Shown here one piece after another: positions 24,780 through 32,947 of a stretch of DNA of 45,042 nt; within the stretch, counting starts at the first letter, position 1; the number at the start of each line of letters is the position of its first letter. The translations under genes were made by a program, and so were the position numbers. The notes beneath the pieces were generated by a model. The model searched no databases, was not told the origin of the DNA, and was given only the letters and a program-made list of their open reading frames with translations. Origin of the DNA: Mycolicibacterium iranicum (GTDB lineage Bacteria; Actinomycetota; Actinomycetes; Mycobacteriales; Mycobacteriaceae); assembly GCF_014190915.1 (NCBI RefSeq), contig NZ_JACHVU010000022.1:1-45042 (forward strand), written 5' to 3'.

Positions 24780-25930
24780 TGGCCCGATCACGACTGGTCC
24801 CGCCGGCAACCACCGACCTCGCCGATACCGCGGCGCTGCGGGCCGAGGTCCGCGACTTCCTGGCCGAGCAACTGGCCGCCGGGACCTTCATCCCCTCGGT
24901 CGACGCCTGGTTGTGCGGCTGGGACGAAGCCTTCACCACTGCGCTGGCCGCGCGCGGCTACCTCGGCATGACCGCCCCCGAAGAATATGGCGGCCATGGC
25001 CGTTCGCACATCGAACGGTTCGCCGTCACCGAGGAGCTGCTGGCCGCCGGCGCCCCGGTGGCCGCGCACTGGATCGCCGACCGCCAGATCGTGCCTGCGC
25101 TCCTCAAGGACGGTACTGAGGCCCAGAAACGGGAGTTCCTCCCGAAAATCGCTGCGGGCGAATGCTTCTTCGGTATCGGGATGAGCGAACCGGACTCGGG
25201 ATCCGACCTGGCCAGCGTGCGCACCAAGGCCACCCGCGTCGACGGCGGCTGGTCGCTGTCAGGCACCAAGGTGTGGACGTCGGGGGCCCATCGCGGACAT
25301 GCCTTCATCGTGCTGGCCCGCACCGCCCCCGTCGACCCCGCCCACCGGCACGCCGGCTTGAGTCAGTTCATTGTTCGCTTCGACGGACCCGGTGTGCAGG
25401 TGCGCCCCATCGTCTCGATGAACGGTGGGCACCACTTCAACGAGGTGATCCTCGATGAGGCTTTCGTCGCCGAGGACATGGTGTTCGGTGAGATCGGCGA
25501 CGGGTGGCGACAGGTCACCTCGGAGCTGGCCTTCGAGCGCAGCGGACCCGAACGTGTGTTGTCCACGTTTCCCGCACTGAGCGCTGTCACCGAAAACATT
25601 GTGCAGCAGAATATCTCGCCCGATGCGGAATTGGGCCGGCTGGTGGCGCGGGTGGCCGGGCTGCATCAGATGTCGACCGCGGTGGCCGGGGCACTGGAAC
25701 GTCACGAACCCGCCGACGTAGCCGCCGCAGTGGTCAAACTGCTGGGCACCTCCACCGAGGGTGACATCGCCGATTTCGCCGATCTGCGCGTGGGCGACGA
25801 CACGGCCGTCGACCCGCGGCTGCGTGAACTGGTGGCCGTCGCGGTCGACCAGCGACCCGGCTTCACCCTGCGTGGCGGAACGACCGAGGTATTGCGCGGT
25901 GTGATCGCGCGTGAATTGGGGATGCGATGA
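24779..25930 (+). CDS. Acyl-CoA dehydrogenase, subunit 1 of a pair
   Basis: A 383-aa ACAD. Landmarks are the N-terminal helical domain with GYLGMTAPEEYGG (60-72), the FAD/substrate strand GIGMSEPDSGSDLASV (about 137-152), WSLSGTKVWTSGAH, and the C-terminal RGGTTEVLRGVIAREL. The next gene encodes a second, more divergent ACAD with an ATGA overlap. That tandem layout is typical of the alpha2beta2 heterotetrameric ACADs of steroid side-chain oxidation (ChsE1-ChsE2, FadE28-29 and relatives), where each subunit supplies part of one site. The FERSGPER segment probably holds an active-site residue. Confidence 0.85.
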   Translation: MARSRLVPPATTDLADTAALRAEVRDFLAEQLAAGTFIPSVDAWLCGWDEAFTTALAARGYLGMTAPEEYGGHGRSHIERFAVTEELLAAGAPVAAHWIADRQIVPALLKDGTEAQKREFLPKIAAGECFFGIGMSEPDSGSDLASVRTKATRVDGGWSLSGTKVWTSGAHRGHAFIVLARTAPVDPAHRHAGLSQFIVRFDGPGVQVRPIVSMNGGHHFNEVILDEAFVAEDMVFGEIGDGWRQVTSELAFERSGPERVLSTFPALSAVTENIVQQNISPDAELGRLVARVAGLHQMSTAVAGALERHEPADVAAAVVKLLGTSTEGDIADFADLRVGDDTAVDPRLRELVAVAVDQRPGFTLRGGTTEVLRGVIARELGMR

Positions 25931-27006
25931 CTGTCTCGGAACCCGGCTCTGAGATCAGCAGCGAGGTCAGTATCGGGACCGACACCGTCGACCCCGATCT
26001 GATCGAGATGATGGATGCGGTGTTCGCGGCGCACCGCAAGGACCATGGTGCCCCCGGCGCGGTGGGTCTCGACACTGAATTGTGGTCCACCCTCGGCGAA
26101 CTGGGTCTGGTTCGACTGACCGGATCGTCGGATCACGGCGGCAGCGGCGCCGGCTGGGCGGAGGCCGCCGAGCTGCTCGCCGCGGCCGCCCGCCACGGGG
26201 TGCGCGTACCGCTCGCCGAACACGACCTGTTGGCCTGCTCGCTGCTCGCGGCGGCCGGACTGCCCGTCGACGACACGCTGCGCACGGTCTGCGTGCTCGA
26301 CGCGGCCGGCACCGCGACGGGGGTGCCGTGGGCGCAGGCCGCCGGCCGCGTTGTCATAATCTTTCCCGTCGGTGACGGGCACGGGCACCGCGTCGCCGAT
26401 GTCGACGCGGCGGCGCTGACCATCACCGCCGCGACCAACATGATCGGCGAGCCGCGCGACACCGTCACAGTCGATATCGCGGTGCTGCAGGCCGACAGCC
26501 GTGCCATCGATGACGCGCTTGTCGAGCAGTTGCGGTTGAAATCCGCTCTTGTGCGCGCGATCCAGGTCTGCGCTGCGCTGGACGCCGCGCTCGAGCTCAC
26601 CATCGAGCACACCTGCTCGCGGGTGCAGTTCGGGCGGTCGCTGTCGAAGTTCCAGGCGATCCAGCACATGGTCGCCGATATCGCCGCCGAGGCGGCGTTG
26701 GCGCGAGCGGCCACCGACGCCGCCCTCAACGTCGCGATCACCAGCCGCTGGACGGCGGCCAATCTCGGATTCCTGGTCGCGGTGGCACGATCCTGCGCCG
26801 GGCATGCCGCGTCGGTGGTGGTGCGCAACGCCCATCAGGCGCACGGCGCCATCGGCACCACCGTCGAACACCGGCTGCACGAATACACCAGGGCGGCACT
26901 GGCGTGGCGTTCGGAGTACGGTTCGGTGGCCCACTGGGACGAGGCGGTGACCAGGGCTGCCGTCGCTGCCGGCACCGCGGGACTCTGGCCGCTGATCGCT
27001 GACTGA
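25927..27006 (+). CDS. Acyl-CoA dehydrogenase, subunit 2 of a pair
   Basis: A 359-aa divergent ACAD, coupled to subunit 1 by ATGA. The C-terminal helical domain is clear (SRVQFGRSLSKFQAIQHMVAD, then QAHGAIGTTVEHRLHEYTR). The N-terminal and middle domains are degenerate, and the usual GCTEPDAGS-type FAD strand is missing. This is expected for the non-FAD-binding partner in heteromeric steroid ACADs (family knowledge). It is the last gene before the promoter of the SnoaL-like gene at 27082. Activity probably requires the upstream subunit. Confidence 0.8.
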   Translation: MTVSEPGSEISSEVSIGTDTVDPDLIEMMDAVFAAHRKDHGAPGAVGLDTELWSTLGELGLVRLTGSSDHGGSGAGWAEAAELLAAAARHGVRVPLAEHDLLACSLLAAAGLPVDDTLRTVCVLDAAGTATGVPWAQAAGRVVIIFPVGDGHGHRVADVDAAALTITAATNMIGEPRDTVTVDIAVLQADSRAIDDALVEQLRLKSALVRAIQVCAALDAALELTIEHTCSRVQFGRSLSKFQAIQHMVADIAAEAALARAATDAALNVAITSRWTAANLGFLVAVARSCAGHAASVVVRNAHQAHGAIGTTVEHRLHEYTRAALAWRSEYGSVAHWDEAVTRAAVAAGTAGLWPLIAD

Positions 27007-27023
27007 GCCGAGACTGTTCGGTG

Positions 27024-27038
27024 TTCCACTGACCGGGC
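27024..27038 (+). promoter_or_regulatory. Cluster dyad site 8, SnoaL-SDR-esterase operon
   Basis: TTCCA CTGAC CGGGC, centre 27031, is exactly 51 bp upstream of the ATG at 27082. It shares 13 identical bases (TTCCACTGACCGG) with site 10 at 39639. The -10 is poor. Confidence 0.55.
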
Positions 27039-27081
27039 ACGACCGTGTCAGCGCTCACCCGGCAACGGTTGACTCCATGGC

Positions 27082-27564
27082 ATGACCCCCCAGATCACGC
27101 TGCCGGAGATTCACGAGTTCATCGCCAGTTTCTGGTACCACTACGACCAGGGCCGGTTCGATGTGCTCGCCACCTACATCGCCGACGATATGCAGTACCT
27201 GAGCCGGTCCGATTCCGGGCAGTGCCCGTTCGAGGAACTGCTGGCCGCCGAACTCAACGGCGGCTCCGAGGTGCTCGCCTGGCTGACCCAGCACCGCGAC
27301 GAGAACCCGTACCCGCTACGGCATCACGCCACCAACATCTTCCGCACCGGCACCGACGGCGGGGCGACCCTGGTGCGGTTCTACCTTTACGTCAACCAGG
27401 TCACCAACAACGTGCCGTTCGACGTGTCCTCCGGCGTCGTGGATGTCGCCGTTCGCCGAGTTGGTGACGCGTTGGTGCTCAGCTCGATGACGGTCGTGCT
27501 CGATGCCGAGGATTCGATCCCGTTCGCCGAGCACCGGGCCAAGCTCGCCGCCACGAACGCCTGA
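27082..27564 (+). CDS. SnoaL-like (NTF2-fold) protein
   Basis: A 160-aa NTF2-fold protein: helices at the N-terminus (IHEFIASFWYHYDQGRFDVLATYI, read with the ADDMQY strand), then LRHHATNIF and a C-terminal sheet (VDVAVRRVGDALVLSSMTVVLD). This is the pattern of SnoaL-like domains that accompany ring-hydroxylating or dehydratase systems. It lacks the Tyr-Asp-Asp set of the true isomerase at 36033. Leaderless start at the ATG 27082. A 2-bp gap separates it from the SDR GTG, so the two are coupled. The function is unknown. Confidence 0.7.
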   Translation: MTPQITLPEIHEFIASFWYHYDQGRFDVLATYIADDMQYLSRSDSGQCPFEELLAAELNGGSEVLAWLTQHRDENPYPLRHHATNIFRTGTDGGATLVRFYLYVNQVTNNVPFDVSSGVVDVAVRRVGDALVLSSMTVVLDAEDSIPFAEHRAKLAATNA

Positions 27565-27566
27565 TC

Positions 27567-28448
27567 GTGGCTGCTGACGCACGCGACATCTTCGGCGGCG
27601 GCCTGGCCGTCATCACCGGGGCCGGCGCCGGTATCGGCGCCGGGCTGGCACGACACGCCCACCGTCTCGGCATGTCCGTCGTGCTGGTCGACGTCGACGA
27701 GACCGCGGCCACGGCGTTGCGTGACGAGTTGGTCGCCGACGGCGGGACGGCACACGTCACGGTGTGCGATGTACGCGACGCCGAGGCGATGGTCCAGTTG
27801 GCCGAACAGGTCTATTGCGATATCGGCCCGGTGCGACTGCTGGTGAACAACGCCGGCATCGAACAATTCGGTTACCTGTGGGACACCCCGGTAGCCAATT
27901 GGAATCGGGTGATGGAGATCAATGTCAGCGGGGTGTTCCACGGTGTGCGGGCGTTCCTGCCCAAGATGATCGGCGCCGCCACCCCCGCCTGGGTGTGGAA
28001 CCTGTCCTCCATCGGCGGGGTCGCCGCCGTCCCGTTGCAGGCGCCCTACATCGTGAGCAAGCACGCGGTGCTGGCGCTCACCGAGTGCCTGCGACTGGAG
28101 GTGGAGTTGGCCGGGCACAGCGACTTCATCCGCGTGCAGGCGGTGCTGCCGGGCGCGGTGAAGTCGAACATCTTCGAAGCCGCCGGCGGGGTGGACTCCG
28201 CCGCGGCGGGCACCGCGGTCGCGGCGGCCGAGTCCCAGCGCGCAGCGATGCTCGACATCAAAGCTGCGGCAATGGATCCCGACGAGGCGGCCGAGGTGGT
28301 CTTCGAGCAGTCCGCACAGGATGCGTTCTATCTGCTGACCCAACCCGAATACGTCGGATCGGCGATGGCCGAGCGTGCCCACACCTTGACCACGCTGACC
28401 GCCCCGAAGCTGCGCACCACGCGTCGCTTCGATCCGGCCCAGCACTGA
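27567..28448 (+). CDS. Short-chain dehydrogenase/reductase
   Basis: A 293-aa SDR with a GTG start two bases after the previous stop. The cofactor motif is GAGAGIG (18-24), NNAG is at 94-97, the catalytic serine is Ser148 in NLSSIGG, and Tyr161-x3-Lys165 is in YIVSK. LPGAVKSNIF follows as the usual PG segment. The extra C-terminal 50 residues are helical. It resembles actinobacterial SDRs that act on hydroxysteroids or hydroxyacyl-CoAs, but specificity cannot be read. It lies in an operon with a SnoaL-like protein and an esterase. Confidence 0.82.
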   Translation: MAADARDIFGGGLAVITGAGAGIGAGLARHAHRLGMSVVLVDVDETAATALRDELVADGGTAHVTVCDVRDAEAMVQLAEQVYCDIGPVRLLVNNAGIEQFGYLWDTPVANWNRVMEINVSGVFHGVRAFLPKMIGAATPAWVWNLSSIGGVAAVPLQAPYIVSKHAVLALTECLRLEVELAGHSDFIRVQAVLPGAVKSNIFEAAGGVDSAAAGTAVAAAESQRAAMLDIKAAAMDPDEAAEVVFEQSAQDAFYLLTQPEYVGSAMAERAHTLTTLTAPKLRTTRRFDPAQH

Positions 28449-28459
28449 GCCCGCGCCAG

Positions 28460-29443
28460 ATGCCCACTCCGTACCGACCCACGCTCGACCCCGACGCTGC
28501 GGCCCGTGTCGCGGCCTTCGGACCGCCGACGCCGATTCGGAAGCGTGGACTGCAAGCGGTCCGTGACTCCCTCGAATCCGCCCCGCCACCGGAGGACATA
28601 CCGGAGATGGCCGACATCTCCGATACCGAGGTGACCGGGCCGGGTGGCCCGATCCCGGTACGGATCTACCGCCCGGTCGCCGCTGCCGACCCGCAGCCGG
28701 TGATCGTTCATCTCCACGGCGGCGGCCTGGTGATGGGTTCGAACCATTCGTTCGAGCCGATGGCGCGGGCGCTGGCGGCGGCCAGCGGGGCCGCCGTCGT
28801 CGCCGTCGACTACCGGCTGGCTCCGGAGAACCCGCCGCCCGCACAGTTCGATGATGCCTTGTCTGTCATCAACTGGGTTGCCGCTGAGCATGACTCTTTG
28901 GAACTCGATCACGACAAGATCGTCATCTGCGGCGACAGTGCCGGCGGCGGTGTCGCCGCCGCGGTCGCGCTGGCGGCGCGCGGTGGGGGCGGACCTCGGC
29001 TGTTCGCCCAGGTGCTGCTGTATCCGGGCGTAGACCGCGATATGGCCGCGCCGTCGGTGGTGAACAACCACGATGCACCCATGCTGGTGCACGATGACAT
29101 CGTCTATCTGCACGAGCTCGCCGATATGGGCGCGGGGCCACCGCACGATATCCGGCGGGTACCGGCCTATGCGACCGATCTGACCGGCCTGCCGCAGGCA
29201 ATCGTGGTCACCGCCGAACTCGATCCCATCTACGACTGGGGTGAACGCTATGCCGGTCGGCTGCGCGAAGCCGGTGTGCAGACCACTCTCACCCGGTACC
29301 CGGGTATCTATCACGGTTTCCTGATGCGGTCGGAGGCCACCGCCCGCGGTCGGCTGGCGATGGCCGAGACCGGCGCACTGTTGCGCGCGAAGTTCGCCAA
29401 CCCGTTACTCGCCGCCCCTGCAACGCAGCGAAGACAAGGCTGA
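28460..29443 (+). CDS. HSL-type alpha/beta hydrolase (esterase)
   Basis: A 327-aa esterase of the hormone-sensitive lipase family, the second in the window. The oxyanion motif is HGGGL (86-90), the nucleophile Ser160 in GDSAGG, with Asp255 (ELDPIYDW) and His285 (YHGF). DYRLAPENPPP (117-127) is the family's signature loop. The start is the ATG at 28460; the frame is open upstream only through the SDR gene. No good ribosome site is seen, so it is probably translated by coupling (11-bp gap). It could hydrolyse esters or lactones made by the BVMOs. Confidence 0.85.
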   Translation: MPTPYRPTLDPDAAARVAAFGPPTPIRKRGLQAVRDSLESAPPPEDIPEMADISDTEVTGPGGPIPVRIYRPVAAADPQPVIVHLHGGGLVMGSNHSFEPMARALAAASGAAVVAVDYRLAPENPPPAQFDDALSVINWVAAEHDSLELDHDKIVICGDSAGGGVAAAVALAARGGGGPRLFAQVLLYPGVDRDMAAPSVVNNHDAPMLVHDDIVYLHELADMGAGPPHDIRRVPAYATDLTGLPQAIVVTAELDPIYDWGERYAGRLREAGVQTTLTRYPGIYHGFLMRSEATARGRLAMAETGALLRAKFANPLLAAPATQRRQG

Positions 29444-29449
29444 CCAACG

Positions 29450-29464
29450 TCCCGATGGCCGGAC
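29450..29464 (+). promoter_or_regulatory. Cluster dyad site 9, upstream of 29555
   Basis: TCCCG ATGGC CGGAC, centre 29457. The first 13 bases are identical to site 4 at 14238. The -10 CACAAT (29495-29500) predicts a start near 29508, 51 bp from the centre, giving a leader of about 47 nt with AAGGAG at 29541-29546. Confidence 0.6.
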
Positions 29465-29554
29465 ACTGCGGGTTCGAGCATCGCTGATGCCGCCCACAAT
29501 TGGGCACAGCAACGGCGTGTAGTTCGCCGGATCTATCAAGAAGGAGTGCCTGTG

Positions 29555-30631
29555 ATGCTCACCGACGAGCGGCGGATGGAGCTGTCCGACATTCTGCGGC
29601 CCGCATCGCCGCCCCGCGAGGTCGACAATGTGTACACCGAGGACCAGCGGGACCGGCTGCTGAATGTGGTACGCGAGAACGCGCCGTGGAATCTGATCAT
29701 CGCGCAGCACTTCTCGTCACCCGAGGAACTGATTGCGACGATGAGCGGAAAGTTCCCCGAGGGGTTCACCCCGACGCTGGACCTGTTCCTCACCCCGACC
29801 TTCCGCGGGTTCCTGGCCAACTACGGCACCGTGCTCTACCCGGAGCTGCACGACTGCTTCTACAACGCCCAGTTCTTGGAGCAGGCCAAGTCGTACTGGG
29901 GCGCCGAGTACGCCAAACCGCAGATGATGCTCTTCAACATCAACGGCCCCTGCGCCAACCGCGACCCGGGCCACCTGGACTCCCCCAGCTTCCGCGGTGT
30001 GCGGTACGAGAATGCGCCGACGTGGTTGCCGAGCGTGATGGGCAAGTCCGGCCTGTTCCAGGATTACCTCATCAAGATGGCACAGGTGATCACGTGGTTC
30101 TCGCACGACCCCGGTAGCGGTTTCACCTACTGGCCCGACGGGCCGCTCAAGGAGCCTCGTCGGATTGTGCCCCCGGTGTACAACCGCGGTGTCGTGGTGC
30201 AGAACGAGATGCTGGTGCATCGTGGTGAGGCCAACGGTCCTCTGGATCAGCAGGTCCCGGCCGGTCTGGACTTCCACACCGTCTTCGCCGGTGACCCGGA
30301 GTCGAGCGAGCACTGGGTGCTGCGCAACGATGACACGGTGATCGCCCGGCACCACACTGACGAGCTGCGGTTCCTCGTTCATTGGTCTGCCGAGGTGTTC
30401 GAGGACTACGACGAGCTCAAGAAGAACATGGACCATTCCGATGACCTGACGATCGACAAGGCCATCGACATGATGGTCGACGATCTGAGCAAGAAGGGCA
30501 TCAAGCTCGACATTCCGAGCGCTCCCCTGCACGACGCCGCCTTCATCGGTGCGCTCAACGCCGGCTACGACCTCGGCGGCCCGGCCATCTACCCGGAAGA
30601 AGCTCCGCTGAGCGCCTTTCAGCTCAGTTGA
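29555..30631 (+). CDS. Unassigned protein, possible Fe(II) oxygenase fold
   Basis: A 358-aa protein I do not firmly recognise. HLDSPSFRG supplies His140-x-Asp142, and NEMLVHRGEANGP supplies His222 about 80 residues later. HxD...H at that spacing is the facial triad of 2-oxoglutarate/Fe(II) oxygenases (PhyH/TauD-like), and the TYWPDGP...NRGVVVQNE segment between them fits such a barrel. The usual arginine for 2-oxoglutarate, about 10 residues after the distal His, is not obvious. AAGGAG at 29541 places the start at the ATG 29555 (GTG 29552 possible). It is monocistronic, with a strong hairpin after it. A hydroxylase of steroid or lactone is only a guess. Confidence 0.55.
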   Translation: MLTDERRMELSDILRPASPPREVDNVYTEDQRDRLLNVVRENAPWNLIIAQHFSSPEELIATMSGKFPEGFTPTLDLFLTPTFRGFLANYGTVLYPELHDCFYNAQFLEQAKSYWGAEYAKPQMMLFNINGPCANRDPGHLDSPSFRGVRYENAPTWLPSVMGKSGLFQDYLIKMAQVITWFSHDPGSGFTYWPDGPLKEPRRIVPPVYNRGVVVQNEMLVHRGEANGPLDQQVPAGLDFHTVFAGDPESSEHWVLRNDDTVIARHHTDELRFLVHWSAEVFEDYDELKKNMDHSDDLTIDKAIDMMVDDLSKKGIKLDIPSAPLHDAAFIGALNAGYDLGGPAIYPEEAPLSAFQLS

Positions 30632-30646
30632 CGTCGCATCGGACAC

Positions 30647-30682
30647 ACTGGCCCCGGAGTCCGTAGGGAACTCGGGGCCAGT
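30647..30682. terminator. Strong bidirectional hairpin terminator
   Basis: ACTGGCCCCG (30647-30656) pairs perfectly with CGGGGCCAGT (30673-30682), and AGT/ACT extends the stem past a 1-nt bulge; the loop is about 9 nt. There is no T-run. It sits between the ends of two convergent genes. Confidence 0.7.
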
Positions 30683-30702
30683 CGATGCTCCGACCCGCGC
30701 GG

Positions 30703-31641
30703 TCAGGTCTGCCGACCGGACGGCTCACCGACCGCAGATGTCCTGTCACCTCCGATGATCGATTCAACACGTCGAGCGAACTCGCACACTCGGTCGCCGA
30801 TGGCCCTCACCCCCTCGGGGGGCAGCTCCCTGTATGGCTGCGCCGACACCGTGAGCATGACCTTGCCGGTGTGGTCGAAAACGGGTGCCGAGATCGTGGC
30901 GAGGGGAAACTGTCCGATGGTCGCGAACTCGCCAGGAAGAAAGTCGACGACCGTCAGATCGCCGACGGCACCCGCCAGCCTCACGGCTACCGGGCCGGGC
31001 TCGCCGCCGTCCTCCACCGCGAGTAACGCCGCATAAACCTTCAGCAATGGATCGCTGAGCCGTTCGATGCCATATCCGCGGTCCTGAATTTCCTTGAGGA
31101 CCTTCGGCATTCGCGCACGATACACGTCGTTGACGGGTCCGGCCCCTTCCATCCACTGCGTGATAGCGGCCGGCGGCGCCCATGCTATGAACTCGCGTCC
31201 GAACGGTGCGACAAAGGGCAGCCGCTGGCCGGCTTGAACGTGCGGACGTATCTCGTCGGGACTCGCCGAATCGATGACGGCGATGTGACGGCCCCGTACC
31301 TCGGAGATACACGCGGCCATATCCAGTTCCCCGCACAACTCACGCAGCGGGCCACGAAGCTTGGAAGTGACTGGTAGGGACGACATTTGAATCCTCGGAA
31401 AGCCGGTACCGATCGAGAATGTCCCATTCAGTGGGTCACGCGTCGCCCAATCGCAGGCGCACAACGTGGCCATGATGGCGTGCCCTGTCGATCTACTGAT
31501 CCGCAGTTGACGGCATATTTCGGCCAGTGACAACGGGGTTCCGACATGCTCGGCCAACAGTTCCACGACGTCGACTACGCGTCGCGTCGGCGGCGACGGC
31601 TCTTGACCGCGGGGCGTGTCCAGATCTACGTTGGTGTTCAT
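30703..31641 (-). CDS. IclR-family transcriptional regulator
   Basis: A 312-aa regulator with an N-terminal winged HTH (about 20-80; LSLAEICRQLRISRSTGHAIMATL) and a C-terminal IclR effector domain (GRHIAVIDSASPDE; the HCTA-like loop here reads PFVAPFGREFIAWA). The frame is open upstream, but the ATG at 31641 is chosen because longer forms would run into the divergent gene. It is divergent from the sulfotransferase operon with 52 bp between starts, which hold a palindromic site. It is therefore probably the local regulator of the 31.7-36.4 kb operon. Confidence 0.85.
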   Translation of the reverse strand: MNTNVDLDTPRGQEPSPPTRRVVDVVELLAEHVGTPLSLAEICRQLRISRSTGHAIMATLCACDWATRDPLNGTFSIGTGFPRIQMSSLPVTSKLRGPLRELCGELDMAACISEVRGRHIAVIDSASPDEIRPHVQAGQRLPFVAPFGREFIAWAPPAAITQWMEGAGPVNDVYRARMPKVLKEIQDRGYGIERLSDPLLKVYAALLAVEDGGEPGPVAVRLAGAVGDLTVVDFLPGEFATIGQFPLATISAPVFDHTGKVMLTVSAQPYRELPPEGVRAIGDRVCEFARRVESIIGGDRTSAVGEPSGRQT

Positions 31642-31668
31642 ATATTCGGAGCCTATAACGAATATTCG
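31642..31668. promoter_or_regulatory. Palindromic operator between IclR and sulfotransferase
   Basis: ATATTCG (31642-31648) is inverted as CGAATAT (31659-31665), and CGAATATTCG (31659-31668) is itself a perfect palindrome. The stretch is AT-rich and abuts the IclR start. A dimeric regulator bound here would cover both divergent promoters. Confidence 0.55.
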
Positions 31669-31693
31669 ACACTTTCTATCCCCGGAGGGATCC

Positions 31694-32947
31694 ATGCCGG
31701 CAGGCGCGTTGCTCATCGATGATCTGGTGAATCCGATGCTGACGGTGGAACAACAGAACATTCTCACTCAGTTGGACAGCGTCACGGTCGATCTGGATCC
31801 CGAATTATTGATCCGCGAGGCAACGGGCAACACCGGCCTTTCCGACTTCGGAGACGACGGCTTCCGGGAGCGCTTGAATGTCTATGCGAGCACCGCAGAT
31901 TCCGACAGTGGGAACACCAACCTGAATCGCCTGATCCTGCGGAATCGCATCGTGCGACTGCTCTCACAGCGGTTGCTGCTCACCGACCTCCTTCGCCGGA
32001 ACCCCGAGATCCACGACATCGAGATTGATAGACCCATCATCGTTGTCGGACTTCCCCGTTCGGGCACAACCCATCTGGTGAACCTGATCGCAGCCGACAC
32101 CAGGCGACGAGCATTGCCGTATTGGGAAAGTCAAGAACCCTTCCCACACCCAGGCGAAGGCCCGGACATCAACGGTATCGACCCCCGGTTCGCCCGCAGC
32201 ATGGCCGAACATGAAGCAGCGATGACGATGACACCGCTCGTCCAGGCCATGCATGACCGCTTCCCTCAGGCGATCGAAGAGGAAGTCGAACTCCTCGACC
32301 TGGACTTCGCCAGCTACGTCGTGGAATGGCACGCGCGGGTGCCGCGGTGGCGGGACTTCTATCTCACGCTGAACCAGCATGCCCACTACGCCTACCTGAA
32401 GACAGTTCTGAAGGCGCTGACTTTCCTGCGGGGCCCCCGGCAATGGGTACTGAAGTCGCCACAACATTGTGAGCAACTCAGGCCGTTGATGCATACCTTC
32501 CCAGATGCGACTGTCGCCTTCACACATCGGGATCCGGTCGCAGTCATCCAGTCTGCCGTGACCATGCTGGCCTATGGAGATCGCATCCGCCGCAAAGAGA
32601 TCGACCCGGATGGACTCGTCGACTACTGGATCGACCGCATCGAGCAGCTACTGCGAGCATGCGTGCGCGACCGGGACTCGGTTCCCCCCGACCAGAGCAT
32701 GGACATCTCGTTTCATCACCTCAACGGCAGTGAGATGGACATCCTGAGCACGCTGTATGCGATGAACGGCACCGCGCTGACCGCAGAGGCGAAAGCCGGC
32801 TTTCAGAGCTACCTCGACGACAACCCGCGGGGCAAGCACGGCAGTCTGCGCTACGACCTCCAGGGACATTTCCGACGATCGCCGGCGCAGGTTCGCGAGC
32901 GTTTCGGCTTCTACTTCGACCGCTTCGACGTGCGGGAGGAGGTGTGA
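31694..32947 (+). CDS. Sulfotransferase-family protein
   Basis: A 417-aa protein of the sulfotransferase superfamily (Sulfotransfer_3-like). The PAPS 5'-phosphosulfate loop is GLPRSGTTHL (119-128). The 3'-phosphate region is in the segment after WVLKSPQHCEQL, with FTHRDPVAVIQS. The first about 110 residues are a helical extension found in many mycobacterial members. CCGGAGGGA lies 5-9 nt before the ATG at 31694. It would transfer sulfate from PAPS to a hydroxyl, in context a sterol or steroid, although some family members are inactive or use other substrates. It overlaps the next gene as GTGA. Confidence 0.8.
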   Translation: MPAGALLIDDLVNPMLTVEQQNILTQLDSVTVDLDPELLIREATGNTGLSDFGDDGFRERLNVYASTADSDSGNTNLNRLILRNRIVRLLSQRLLLTDLLRRNPEIHDIEIDRPIIVVGLPRSGTTHLVNLIAADTRRRALPYWESQEPFPHPGEGPDINGIDPRFARSMAEHEAAMTMTPLVQAMHDRFPQAIEEEVELLDLDFASYVVEWHARVPRWRDFYLTLNQHAHYAYLKTVLKALTFLRGPRQWVLKSPQHCEQLRPLMHTFPDATVAFTHRDPVAVIQSAVTMLAYGDRIRRKEIDPDGLVDYWIDRIEQLLRACVRDRDSVPPDQSMDISFHHLNGSEMDILSTLYAMNGTALTAEAKAGFQSYLDDNPRGKHGSLRYDLQGHFRRSPAQVRERFGFYFDRFDVREEV

